This document shows positions 6,803-13,620 of a DNA stretch of 23,268 bases, piece after piece. Source of the DNA: a virus. A program made the position numbers and the translations under genes. The notes under the pieces were generated by a model. It had not been told where the DNA came from. It ran no database searches and was given only the letters and a program-made list of their open reading frames with translations. The DNA is taken from positions 1 to 23,268 of IMG/VR virus record IMGVR_UViG_3300024294_000063, one strand, 5' to 3'. The number at the start of each line of letters is the position of its first letter. Position 1 is the first letter of the stretch.

Positions 6803-6947
6803 ATCTGTACCTCGTTTTTTTAATATTCATCATATGAATACTACGTTCAATTTTATCTTCTTTACGTCTAGCAAACTTATAACCAGCGAAAAAAGATAGT
6901 GCCATTACTGTACCAATGGCTAGTAAATGCCATACTAAAAATGTCAT
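6795..6947 (-). CDS. Tiny membrane protein (50 aa)
   Basis: A short open frame from ATG 6947 to TAG 6795 encodes one N-terminal membrane helix ('FLVWHLLAIGTVMALSFFAGY', residues 3-23) followed by a very basic tail ('KFARRKEDKIERS'). It overlaps the preceding small ORF as ATGA and the nfu start by eight bases, and GGAG lies seven bases before its ATG. The tight packing in the operon and the clear membrane helix make it likely to be a real gene. Its function is unknown. Confidence 0.6.
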   Translation of the reverse strand: MTFLVWHLLAIGTVMALSFFAGYKFARRKEDKIERSIHMMNIKKTRYRYE

Positions 6948-7111
6948 ACTGTTTCTCCGTTGTTTATCACCTCTTCAATACGGTGATATGGATATGCCTT
7001 CGGGCGTACCTCTTTAATTTTTTCTAAATATTCCTGTGCGTCTGTTTCAGTATGGAAACGTGCAACAGAAATCTCATCGTGGATTCTTGGTGTATAGATT
7101 ATTTCGTACAT
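6944..7111 (-). CDS. Small hypothetical protein (55 aa)
   Basis: This open frame between the ferredoxin and the tiny membrane ORF encodes 55 residues starting 'MYEIIYTPRIHDEISVARFHTE', with a helical 'DAQEYLEKIKEV' segment and 'YPYHRIEEVI' near the end. The strand-helix-strand pattern suggests a small folded domain. Its stop overlaps the next ATG as ATGA. An in-frame ATG at 7120, overlapping the ferredoxin stop, would add three residues; an AGGGAAAGG site lies before both, so the start is uncertain. No family is recognised. Confidence 0.6.
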   Translation of the reverse strand: MYEIIYTPRIHDEISVARFHTETDAQEYLEKIKEVRPKAYPYHRIEEVINNGETV

Positions 7112-7112
7112 A

Positions 7113-7466
7113 TTATTCATCGCCTTTCCCTGGCTTATAAGATAAATGTTCTCTTTTATCTTTTACTTTTGCCCATTCTTCCGCATCAGGCGGAACATCG
7201 CTTGGCCGAGCTACCGTAATATTTGGCCACTCCTCGGACCTATCTGCATTAAACTTGTACCAGAAATCATATTCTTCTCCTTCTAATGCACTGTCTGGAA
7301 CAATAGCATCTACTGGACATTCTGGCTCGCATACACCACAGTCAATACATTCATCTGGATTAATTACTAAGAAGTTTTCACCTTCATAGAAACAATCTAC
7401 TGGACACACTTCTACGCAATCCATGTGTTTACATTTAATACATTCGTCTTTAACTAAATATGTCAC
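7113..7466 (-). CDS. fdxA: 7Fe ferredoxin ([3Fe-4S][4Fe-4S], FdxA type)
   Basis: This 117-residue protein matches alphaproteobacterial FdxA nearly residue for residue over its first 55 positions. Cys9, Cys17 and Cys50 fit the [3Fe-4S] site; Cys21, Cys40, Cys43 and Cys46 fit the [4Fe-4S] site; the extra Cys12 and Cys25 occupy the same places as the free cysteines of Azotobacter-type ferredoxin I. The C-terminal half ('[19 protein letters not shown]') is also typical. It is a small soluble electron carrier. The start codon is GTG (7466) with AGGAG six bases upstream. The close match to bacterial FdxA suggests acquisition from a host related to Alphaproteobacteria. It could supply electrons to the radical SAM enzyme or to host or phage reductases (inference). 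Confidence 0.92.
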   Translation of the reverse strand: MTYLVKDECIKCKHMDCVEVCPVDCFYEGENFLVINPDECIDCGVCEPECPVDAIVPDSALEGEEYDFWYKFNADRSEEWPNITVARPSDVPPDAEEWAKVKDKREHLSYKPGKGDE

Positions 7467-7467
7467 T

Positions 7468-7770
7468 CTATACTCCTAAAATTAATTTTGCTTCTTCGCT
7501 CATTTTATCCGGCCCAAAAGGTGGATCAAATGTAATCTGGACATCACATGTATCAATGCCTTCAACCATACATACTGCTTCATGTACATCTTCTTTAATT
7601 TCATCTGCCATTGGGCAGAATGCACTTGTTAACGTCATTACAATAACAACGTGCGAACTTACTATATTTATTTCATATATTAATCCTAAGTCATAAACGT
7701 TTATGCTTATTTCTGGGTCATATACATCTCTTAAATTATCAATAATTGATTGTTTAATTTCTTTAATCAT
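7468..7770 (-). CDS. SufT/MIP18-family (DUF59) Fe-S assembly factor
   Basis: This 100-residue protein shows the hallmark segments of the MIP18/SufT/PaaD family in order: '[17 protein letters not shown]' (about 18-34), '[18 protein letters not shown]' (about 41-58, with the conserved Cys), '[16 protein letters not shown]' and '[11 protein letters not shown]' at the end. Relatives help mature Fe-S proteins (SufT, the eukaryotic CIA factor MIP18) or, as PaaD, assist a particular oxygenase. The ATG at 7770 lies one base after the aminopeptidase stop; a longer frame to 7800 would overlap pepA by 29 bases and is less likely. As the first Fe-S gene behind pepA it is probably transcribed from the promoter at 9153-9181. 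Confidence 0.88.
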   Translation of the reverse strand: MIKEIKQSIIDNLRDVYDPEISINVYDLGLIYEINIVSSHVVIVMTLTSAFCPMADEIKEDVHEAVCMVEGIDTCDVQITFDPPFGPDKMSEEAKLILGV

Positions 7771-7771
7771 A

Positions 7772-9121
7772 TTAGTAAGACATTTTTTCTTCAACTGCAA
7801 ACCACTGAAAACTATCAGTACTGTCTACAAAATTGAATAATGTTTTTACTCCAAATCCAACTGCACCCTTTGGTGTTATTGCGTTTCCACTTTTAGACCA
7901 GCACATACCTGCAATATCTAAATGTGCCCATGCTGTTTTCTTGTTTACAAATTTGTATAAGAACTCTGCAGCAGTAGTTGAGCCACCATATGGACCGCCA
8001 ATGTTTTGAAAGTCTGCAATTTCACTGTCAATCATTTTAGCCCAGTTCTTACCCATTGGCATACGATAAAAACCTTCACCGCCTAACTCGCCATTTTCAA
8101 TAATTGCTTTTTCTAATCCATCACTGTTAGTAAACAGTCCTGCCATTTCGTTACCTAGTGTTGCAACGATGGCTCCTGTTAGTGTAGCAAGATCAATAAT
8201 AGCACCTGGGTTGTATTCGCTTTGCACATATGTTAAAATGTCACCTAGCACAAGTCTACCTTCTGCATCAGTGTTTAAGTTTTCAACATATTGTCCACTT
8301 AATGATCTAACAACATCACCTGGCTTGATTGCTTTACCGTCTGGCATGTTCTCTACTAGTCCTACAATACCAATAACGTTTTTCTTTAGTTTTTTATCAG
8401 CAATAGCATGCATGGCTCCTACAACTGATGCACTACCACCCATGTCGTATTTCATATCGCCCATGTTACGTCCTGGCTTTAAACTAATACCGCCTGTGTC
8501 AAATGTAACACCTTTGCCTACTAGTGCAATTGGTTGTTCGCCTTCTGGTCCATGCAAGTGTTCCATTATAACCACCGCACTGTTATTCTCACTGCCTTGA
8601 CCTACGCTTAACAACATGTCCATACCAATGCGTTCTAGTTCACGCTGATAAATTACACGCACTTTAACACCAAGCGGTGTAAGTGTTTCATTAATACGGT
8701 CTGCATATTTCTCAGGATATAATGCGTTACCCGGCTCTGTAATTAAATCACGTGCAAAATTAATGCTTGTACTAATACCTGCTGGTTCTATTTGTAGTTT
8801 GTTTTCTTTTGGTTTTGTTTTATATTTGTTAAATTCATATGCCGCCAGTGCTGCACCTTCTTTAACATCATTTAATCTAGTAACATCAAATACAATTTCA
8901 TCTACAGTTGATTTGTATTTCTTTACCATATTTCCGCCCAACTCACGTGCTTCTTGTGAATTTTTTGGTGCGTCTTTGATTACTGTAATATAATCATATT
9001 CGTCATGTGCAAACGATAAAGTAATAGACTTTTCAGTCATGTCCTTAGTTGCTTTTTTAATATTGTTGCCTAGTTTGTTTGCCTGCTTACTGCCTGCAAG
9101 TACTATAAGTGCCTTAGCCAT
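7772..9121 (-). CDS. pepA: Leucyl aminopeptidase (M17 family)
   Basis: This 449-residue protein is a complete M17 metallo-aminopeptidase. The C-terminal catalytic domain carries 'LVGKGVTFDTGGISLKP' (about 201-217), 'MKYDMGGSASVVGAM' and the signature 'NTDAEGRLVLGD' (about 283-294), which hold the two-metal ligands and catalytic Lys/Arg. The N-terminal domain is shorter than in E. coli PepA (503 residues). The enzyme removes N-terminal residues from peptides; some PepA proteins also bind DNA in site-specific recombination and transcription control. In phage it could recycle peptides made by ClpP-type proteolysis (inference). It is the first gene behind a perfect sigma70-type promoter, with AAGGAG just before the ATG. 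Confidence 0.93.
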   Translation of the reverse strand: MAKALIVLAGSKQANKLGNNIKKATKDMTEKSITLSFAHDEYDYITVIKDAPKNSQEARELGGNMVKKYKSTVDEIVFDVTRLNDVKEGAALAAYEFNKYKTKPKENKLQIEPAGISTSINFARDLITEPGNALYPEKYADRINETLTPLGVKVRVIYQRELERIGMDMLLSVGQGSENNSAVVIMEHLHGPEGEQPIALVGKGVTFDTGGISLKPGRNMGDMKYDMGGSASVVGAMHAIADKKLKKNVIGIVGLVENMPDGKAIKPGDVVRSLSGQYVENLNTDAEGRLVLGDILTYVQSEYNPGAIIDLATLTGAIVATLGNEMAGLFTNSDGLEKAIIENGELGGEGFYRMPMGKNWAKMIDSEIADFQNIGGPYGGSTTAAEFLYKFVNKKTAWAHLDIAGMCWSKSGNAITPKGAVGFGVKTLFNFVDSTDSFQWFAVEEKMSY

Positions 9122-9152
9122 AGTATCTCCTTATTATTTAATTACTTTGTAT

Positions 9153-9181
9153 ATTATAAATGAGATTTGGTGTTTTGTCAA
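9153..9181 (-). promoter_or_regulatory. Sigma70-type promoter for the pepA/Fe-S operon
   Basis: Reading the minus strand, TTGACA (9181-9176) and TATAAT (9158-9153) are perfect consensus boxes with a 17-base spacer. The expected start of transcription near 9146 leaves a ~25-base leader before the pepA ATG. Such strength is typical of phage early promoters read by unmodified host RNA polymerase. Confidence 0.85.
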
Positions 9182-9200
9182 TATATATATTTAATAATTG

Positions 9201-9230
9201 ATACCACTTATCGTTTAAAATAAGTGGTAT
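9201..9230. terminator. Perfect 11-bp inverted repeat, probable terminator
   Basis: ATACCACTTAT (9201-9211) and ATAAGTGGTAT (9220-9230) are exact inverted copies around an 8-base loop. On the minus strand it lies after the 9282-9557 gene and just ahead of the pepA promoter, the same hairpin-then-promoter order seen near 13.55 and 14.9 kb. The run of T after it is poor, so it may be a weak terminator or a protein-binding site. Confidence 0.55.
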
Positions 9231-9281
9231 CTAATATTGCTTTTCCCACCGGTTGGGTGCATTTTTCAATGCTAAATTAAC

Positions 9282-9557
9282 TTATACAGTCTCGTTTGAG
9301 ATTACTGTATTAGTAAGGTCTGCTAATGAGTCATAAGCATTTTCTGATGATGCTCTGTGAGCATTTGCAGTAGCTTCATCGACGTACGTCATTACTACAC
9401 GTACTCCGTTTCCGCCGTCTAATAGTGTCATTGTTGCTTCAGAAACGAATGTTTCATTAAGTGTTCCACATGGACCATGTGCTGTAACAAACTCTTCTGT
9501 TGATGCATATGTAGTACCGTTTGATGATACTAAATCAATAGTTGATCTATAAGCCAT
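9282..9557 (-). CDS. Hypothetical protein, possible small alpha/beta barrel-like fold
   Basis: This 91-residue acidic protein starts 'MAYRSTIDLVSSNGTTYASTEEFVTAHGPCG' and has 'GVRVVMTYVDEATANAHRASSENAYDSLADL' in its second half. The strand 'VRVVMTYVDEATANAHRAS' followed by a helix recalls dimeric ferredoxin-like (ABM-type) folds, but this is only a pattern impression. It is a single-gene transcription unit between a hairpin on its downstream side and a divergent intergenic region upstream. Its base composition is less AT-rich than the neighbouring plus-strand genes. AAGGAG lies nine bases before the ATG. Its function is unknown. Confidence 0.7.
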   Translation of the reverse strand: MAYRSTIDLVSSNGTTYASTEEFVTAHGPCGTLNETFVSEATMTLLDGGNGVRVVMTYVDEATANAHRASSENAYDSLADLTNTVISNETV

Positions 9558-9598
9558 TGTATTTCTCCTTAAGGTATATATACTCTGTTATACTCTAT

Positions 9599-9606
9599 TA
9601 TTTATC
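9599..9606 (-). promoter_or_regulatory. Possible T4-like late promoter box for the 9282-9557 gene
   Basis: GATAAATA on the minus strand differs by one base from the T4 late -10 element TATAAATA. It lies 42 bases before the ATG at 9557, with no good -35 box in front. In such AT-rich DNA the match could arise by chance. Confidence 0.3.
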
Positions 9607-9622
9607 CAATAAAGAATTAATA

Positions 9623-9630
9623 GATAAATA
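9623..9630 (+). promoter_or_regulatory. Possible T4-like late promoter box for the plus-strand genes
   Basis: GATAAATA on the plus strand lies 30 bases before the ATG at 9660. It mirrors the minus-strand box at 9599-9606, so the two would form a divergent late promoter pair. A separate TATAAT (9635-9640) nearby could be a sigma70 -10 box instead, but no convincing -35 element was seen for it. Confidence 0.3.
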
Positions 9631-9659
9631 CTACTATAATAATTATATAGGAAGAAAAG

Positions 9660-10352
9660 ATGCGTAATTTAGTAATATGCCATCCAAGATGTGGATCGTC
9701 TGCATACATAGAACATTTATATACGTTAGAAAATATAAGACCAACTGGATTTAGTGAAATATTAAGTTTGAAAGAAGATAACCATTTCACAAACAATGAG
9801 TTTTTAAGAAAAATAAATTTAAAAGAAAATTATAATATACATAATGCACAAGATGTTAAAGAAATAATAAAGTTATGTATTAATAATAATGTTCCTCTAA
9901 ATTTAAAATTTTTCCCACAGTGGCAATGTCAATGGGACGAAGATATTTTAAGTTATATTATAGATCACTATGAATTTAATGTTACGTTACTGTATAGAGA
10001 GTCATTAGTAGAAACACTAACAAGTTATGTATTGGCAACATATACAGGACTATGGAGTAGTGATTTTCATACAACACATACACATAGTTTTTTTGCATTA
10101 GAAAAAGATATAACAAGGACAGTAAACGGCGTTCTATATGACAGTATAATTCCTTTTTTAGAAATAGCAAATAGTATGAATACAACAAAAAAAATTACAT
10201 ACGAAAAAGACATATATAACAAATTAAACCATATAACATTAAAAAAACTATATAAAAATGGAGAAAAAGAAATAATTCTGCATAATTACATGGAATTAAT
10301 TCTTTCATTAATTCATAAAGCAGGACTTGGAGAAAAAATATGCGTAAATTAA
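9660..10352 (+). CDS. Sulfotransferase-like protein (first of plus-strand pair)
   Basis: This 230-residue protein begins 'MRNLVICHPRCGSSAYIEHL', a strand followed by a P-loop-like 'PRCGSS' resembling the 5'-phosphosulfate loop (PRSGST type) of PAPS sulfotransferases. Further on, 'FNVTLLYRESLVETLTSYVLA' (about 106-126) resembles the 3'-phosphate site, where Arg and Ser bind the 3'-phosphate. Sulfotransferases move a sulfuryl group from PAPS to sugars, lipids or proteins. The C-terminal half is unrecognised and very rich in Lys, Asn and Ile. AGGAAG precedes the ATG. This gene and the next overlap by 13 bases and are the only rightward genes in the window; their A-rich codon use makes a separate origin likely. 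Confidence 0.5.
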   Translation: MRNLVICHPRCGSSAYIEHLYTLENIRPTGFSEILSLKEDNHFTNNEFLRKINLKENYNIHNAQDVKEIIKLCINNNVPLNLKFFPQWQCQWDEDILSYIIDHYEFNVTLLYRESLVETLTSYVLATYTGLWSSDFHTTHTHSFFALEKDITRTVNGVLYDSIIPFLEIANSMNTTKKITYEKDIYNKLNHITLKKLYKNGEKEIILHNYMELILSLIHKAGLGEKICVN

Positions 10353-11074
10353 AAGATAAACATATATTTGTTAGCTTTGAACAAGGAACAAATGGATACA
10401 AACTAGGAAGAGTCCTAGCATCATTGCCTTGCATGCATTGGTACAGTTGTGAAGAAAATGGCAAAGCGCCATGGAATATAGCTAATTCTGTTAATAAACA
10501 TAAATTTAGTGGAATAACTCCACATGGAGAACTTCCTCCTACACATGATGCAGTTGAAAAATATATGCCTAACGAAAAACAATACTATAAATTGTTTGAT
10601 GAGTTGTTTGAAAAGAATGGCGGTAGTGATATAATCAGCAACGGCGAAAGAGTGATATATTGTACTCACAGTATGCCTGCTAAGATATTAGAATATTTTC
10701 CTAACAGTGTAATTTTTAATATTGTACACGAGCCAAGAGATACAACTAACAATTACATAGAAGAAATAAAAAATACTCCTGCTTATGTTAGGTATGAAGG
10801 AATAGTTCCCGAAGATAATGAATATTTAAAATTTTTAGAAATTTTGAATGGTAGAAAAGAAGAGTTAACCTTAGCTGATGTATGGGCGTTTGAAAGAAAA
10901 AAGAAATTCTTTGAGCCTAAACTGGAAGATAAATTACAAAAAGAAGTGTATGCTAAAGTATTCTCAAATAGTATATTTCGTAGAACTTTTAAACATGACA
11001 GAGTGTTCAACACTACTTCAAAATTTAAGCCTAAAGAAATAAAAGACTGGTTAGATAGTTTAGAACTAGAGTAA
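10340..11074 (+). CDS. Sulfotransferase-like protein (second of plus-strand pair)
   Basis: This 244-residue protein starts 'KHIFVSFEQGTNGYKLGRVLASLP', a strand-loop-helix resembling a nucleotide-binding loop of sulfotransferase-type enzymes. 'VIFNIVHEPRDTTNNYIEEI' (about 124-143) resembles their 3'-phosphate binding segment. The C-terminal ~80 residues are charged and helical. The canonical loop sequence is not well kept, so a different P-loop-like fold is possible. GGAGAAAAAAT precedes the ATG, which overlaps the first gene by 13 bases and gives a two-gene unit. The 3' end overlaps the convergent gene at 11066 by nine bases with no terminator between them. The substrate is unknown. Confidence 0.4.
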   Translation: MRKLKDKHIFVSFEQGTNGYKLGRVLASLPCMHWYSCEENGKAPWNIANSVNKHKFSGITPHGELPPTHDAVEKYMPNEKQYYKLFDELFEKNGGSDIISNGERVIYCTHSMPAKILEYFPNSVIFNIVHEPRDTTNNYIEEIKNTPAYVRYEGIVPEDNEYLKFLEILNGRKEELTLADVWAFERKKKFFEPKLEDKLQKEVYAKVFSNSIFRRTFKHDRVFNTTSKFKPKEIKDWLDSLELE

Positions 11075-11890
11075 AGTATCAGTTGTACCAGTTCCAGTGT
11101 TACGGTGAACTTGTAATACTTTTCCTTTATGATCAAAATCAAAAGAAGTAGTTCCTATTTGTATATGATCATGTTGTAAATCTTGCCATGCATCAATGGC
11201 ATATGATCTCCACATATTTTTGTGTTCTAAAAATGTACTGCCTTCGCTAAATCTCATAAACTGCCAAAACTTATCTGTATGTATATGGCTCCAATCCCAT
11301 TCATGATCTTGTGCATGGGTTCGTATACGATCGTTTTCTGTTTTAGGAAAAGCAGCATATGTTTCCACTTCTAGTTTTTTTGCTAATACTTGATTAACAT
11401 GAAATTCTTTTTGAGCAGTTGCTCTATCTTTAATAATAAAACAATCACCTGGTGGCTGAAATCCTGGCTCATCAAAATGAATGTAAATTGTTTTTATTTT
11501 TTCATACCCACACAACCATAATGCCATAAGTCTACCACTTCCTGGATGTACTCTATATCGTTTGTTCCAAGGCTCGTGTAGTATTTGTGGGTGAAATATT
11601 AGTTCATTGTAGTTAATCATTTCACACAAGTAAAATATTTTACTTGCATCTTCCACAATGTCTCGGTATTCCATTGAGTTATCTGTAATGCCTGCATCAC
11701 TAAAATCTAGTACTGCTTCAAATGGAACCTGTCTAAACTGTTCTAGCTTGTGTACTATATCATGCAAAGGCGAATGTAATATGTCCCAATCCACGTAACT
11801 AGACGCAAGAAAACCACCCAATTTTTGGTGATTCTTTAGCCAGTGGTCAAACATATATTCTCCTACGTATTGTTTCATATATGTGGACAT
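11066..11890 (-). CDS. Hypothetical protein (274 aa)
   Basis: This protein is not recognised. It is rich in Trp, His and aromatic residues. The central 'RYRVHPGSGRLMALWLCGYEKI' (about 111-132) loosely recalls the 'DG.HR..A....G' box of ParB-like domains, with flanking strands 'TIYIHFDEPG' and 'FEAVLDFSDAG'. The last ~90 residues ('DWSHIHTDKFWQFMRFSEGSTFLEH') have no match I can name. It begins one base after the SGNH hydrolase stop with GAGG six bases upstream, so it is the last gene of the wall-hydrolase operon. It converges on the plus-strand sulfotransferase-like gene. Confidence 0.65.
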   Translation of the reverse strand: MSTYMKQYVGEYMFDHWLKNHQKLGGFLASSYVDWDILHSPLHDIVHKLEQFRQVPFEAVLDFSDAGITDNSMEYRDIVEDASKIFYLCEMINYNELIFHPQILHEPWNKRYRVHPGSGRLMALWLCGYEKIKTIYIHFDEPGFQPPGDCFIIKDRATAQKEFHVNQVLAKKLEVETYAAFPKTENDRIRTHAQDHEWDWSHIHTDKFWQFMRFSEGSTFLEHKNMWRSYAIDAWQDLQHDHIQIGTTSFDFDHKGKVLQVHRNTGTGTTDTLL

Positions 11891-11891
11891 C

Positions 11892-12596
11892 TTATGCCTC
11901 GCATATGATACCCGCTATATTAGTATGCCAGTCTTCGCCAGGATGATCGTTATCCCTTGCTGGCGGAAATTCTGATTTTGGTAAATCAAATATAGTTAAT
12001 TGATTTATCTTTATATCATTAACAACACAATATGAAGTTAACAACATCTTATTCTTTTTAAAGTTATATTCATCTGCACTGCTATTTGATAGCATTGCAT
12101 AATTGCTATTCCAAGTTGGGTTTTTAATTTCTTCTTTAATAGCACTTTCAGATAGACTTCTAAACTTATCTAGTCCACCATCAGCATTAATATGTTCTCT
12201 GCGTTCTTTGAAAGTCCATAACACATATATTTGCTCAGGCTTAAATGTTTTACAATATGTAATTGCCAGTCTTGCTATTTGATCGTTACTTGCACCATTT
12301 TGTCCAATATTTACAATACCTAGCATACTTGGCCAAGTAAAGTTAACACCATAACCAAATGTGTAACTACAACCAAATGCCGCGGTTGCTCCCATTTCAG
12401 GAACTCGTTTGCCTCTGTATCTCCAATCATTAATAAAGTATTCTACACTGTCTTTGTTATATCCGCCAGCACAACCTAGTTTTTCTTCACCCTCGTCTAT
12501 CCAATTTGTTTTACCAGGATCATCATGTCCCAATGTGAAGGTACTGAACCAATCTGATTCAGTATACCTTGCTTCTTTGAAATCCCCTGAGTTCAT
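11892..12596 (-). CDS. SGNH/GDSL-type hydrolase
   Basis: This 234-residue protein carries the SGNH blocks: block I 'AFGCSYTFGYG' (Ser77 as nucleophile), block II 'IGQNG' (Gly around 98-101), block III 'GASND' (Asn104), and a C-terminal 'DNDHPGEDWH' (Asp215, His218 or His224) as block V. SGNH hydrolases remove acyl groups, often O-acetyl groups from sugars, or cleave lipids and esters. The first ~60 residues form an extension rich in Asp and Trp. The gene lies directly after the SleB-like wall hydrolase (one-base gap), so it may help open or modify the cell envelope, or may be part of a virion enzyme (inference). No signal peptide is visible. Confidence 0.7.
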   Translation of the reverse strand: MNSGDFKEARYTESDWFSTFTLGHDDPGKTNWIDEGEEKLGCAGGYNKDSVEYFINDWRYRGKRVPEMGATAAFGCSYTFGYGVNFTWPSMLGIVNIGQNGASNDQIARLAITYCKTFKPEQIYVLWTFKERREHINADGGLDKFRSLSESAIKEEIKNPTWNSNYAMLSNSSADEYNFKKNKMLLTSYCVVNDIKINQLTIFDLPKSEFPPARDNDHPGEDWHTNIAGIICEA

Positions 12597-12597
12597 A

Positions 12598-13266
12598 TTA
12601 ATTCCATTTGTAAAAAACGTGTGTTCCTACTGTTGTTATTTTCATCATCCCACGACTATTAGCCCAATAAGGATTAATTGCAATAGTATGATAATGAGTT
12701 GATCCTTCTGTGATATCAACTGTGCCTTTGTTAGCATAATCTGTTAATACAATTGTTGCAATTGCTTTAGCAGTATTTAGCGACTGTTCGTTATACATAT
12801 CGTCTGCTTTTCCATCACAATACCAGCTAAACTGACACTTGTTTCGTACAGGATAAAAAATACGATCTTCTGTAGCAACATTTGGATTGTCTCGTGTTTT
12901 CCAACTTTCACGAACTGGTCCTTGTTTAACAACTTCACAAACTGTATTTGGATAACGAGAATCCATAACACGATTCATAACTACTAGGCTTGTAGCATAC
13001 ATACCTGCATATCCATCACTTCGTGCTTCAAAATACATATTAGTAGTTAAGCAATCAAAATCTGCTTGTGAAAAAAGTTCAAGATCAATTTGTTTGTCTT
13101 CCAAAAACAATTGCGAGTTAACTACTTCTGTATGTGGAAACTCTCCAGTAGTATCTGCCGCTATTGGCGTTGATGGCCAAATTGTTGACGCAAATACAAC
13201 AAGTGTAATGCCTAGTATTGTTAAGCCGTTCATTGTAAAGTTTAGAATTGATTTAATCGAGTTCAT
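12598..13266 (-). CDS. SleB-like cell wall hydrolase (endolysin candidate) with N-terminal signal/anchor
   Basis: This 222-residue protein has an N-terminal hydrophobic segment (about residues 13-30) ending in 'TPIAAD', which could be a Sec signal peptide or an anchor. The catalytic domain follows the hydrolase-2/SleB family: 'CLTTNMYFEARSDGYAGMYATSLVVMNRV' (about 72-100) with the catalytic Glu80 in 'YFEAR', then 'CQFSWYCDG' (about 144-152) and a C-terminal 'GSTHYHT' strand. SleB-type enzymes cut the glycan strand of peptidoglycan. Export by Sec would make it a holin-independent lysin. The ATG overlaps the end of the small 70-residue gene region (TAATATG) with GGAG upstream; both are probably driven by the promoter at 13515-13543. 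Confidence 0.85.
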   Translation of the reverse strand: MNSIKSILNFTMNGLTILGITLVVFASTIWPSTPIAADTTGEFPHTEVVNSQLFLEDKQIDLELFSQADFDCLTTNMYFEARSDGYAGMYATSLVVMNRVMDSRYPNTVCEVVKQGPVRESWKTRDNPNVATEDRIFYPVRNKCQFSWYCDGKADDMYNEQSLNTAKAIATIVLTDYANKGTVDITEGSTHYHTIAINPYWANSRGMMKITTVGTHVFYKWN

Positions 13267-13267
13267 A

Positions 13268-13480
13268 TTAAGCTCCTGTTGTTTCTACTTTTACTTCATC
13301 AACCATATAGTCGATAACATCTGTGATAGTTTCAAAGCCCATTAACTCCCAGGCCTCATGTGCATCTTCAAGTTCTTTTACTGCTTGACTTTGAGTTAAC
13401 TGTCCAAGTCTTACTCTGTCGATTGTGGTTTCTAATTTTTCTTCTGCTTTATCCCACGCCCACTGCATTGTTTTTGACAT
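13268..13480 (-). CDS. Small helical hypothetical protein (70 aa)
   Basis: This 70-residue acidic protein is almost wholly helical by eye ('WAWDKAEEKLETTIDRVRLGQLTQSQAVKELEDAHEAWELMGF'), with a short C-terminal 'VKVETTGA'. No family is recognised. The promoter at 13515-13543 with its spacer palindrome lies just upstream; AAGG precedes the ATG. It leads an operon that continues with the wall hydrolase and the SGNH hydrolase, so control at this promoter would set the timing of lysin synthesis. Confidence 0.7.
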   Translation of the reverse strand: MSKTMQWAWDKAEEKLETTIDRVRLGQLTQSQAVKELEDAHEAWELMGFETITDVIDYMVDEVKVETTGA

Positions 13481-13514
13481 TTAGTACCTTTCGTTTTATT
13501 GTTAATATAGTTAT

Positions 13515-13543
13515 ATTATAGCAAGAACTCTTGCTTTTGTCAA
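13515..13543 (-). promoter_or_regulatory. Sigma70-type promoter with palindromic operator in the spacer
   Basis: On the minus strand TTGACA (13543-13538), a 17-base spacer and TATAAT (13520-13515) form a perfect consensus promoter. The spacer holds the inverted repeat GCAAGAGTTCTTGC (positions 13534-13521), whose arms GCAAGA/TCTTGC abut the -10 box. A dimeric repressor bound there would block RNA polymerase. The extended -35 context AAAAGGTTGACA is shared with the promoters near 14.2 and 14.85 kb. The expected leader before the 13480 ATG is ~28 bases. Confidence 0.85.
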
Positions 13544-13559
13544 CCTTTTTATTAAGAAA

Positions 13560-13593
13560 AAACCCTTGTAAAACTGTTGTAATACAAGGGTTT
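13560..13593 (-). terminator. Rho-independent terminator after the 73-aa membrane protein
   Basis: Arms 13560-13570 and 13583-13593 pair over 11 bases (AAACCCTTGTA with TACAAGGGTTT) around a 12-base loop. Read on the minus strand the stem runs straight into six T residues, the classic terminator form. It lies ~30 bases after the stop of the 13621-13842 gene and just before the next promoter, so the two units are insulated from each other. Confidence 0.88.
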
Positions 13594-13620
13594 AGTTAGT
13601 AAATTGAAAAAACTTTACAT

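Noticed and set aside
8169-8600. 143-codon open frame on the plus strand inside pepA
   Set aside because: It is antisense to the well-supported M17 coding sequence, its translation is low-complexity Ser/Pro/Leu without motifs, and no ribosome site is seen.
13521-13534. The spacer palindrome as a LexA (SOS) box
   Set aside because: It does not match the E. coli CTGT-N8-ACAG form or the alphaproteobacterial GTTC/GAAC-N7-GTTC forms, so a different regulator is more likely.
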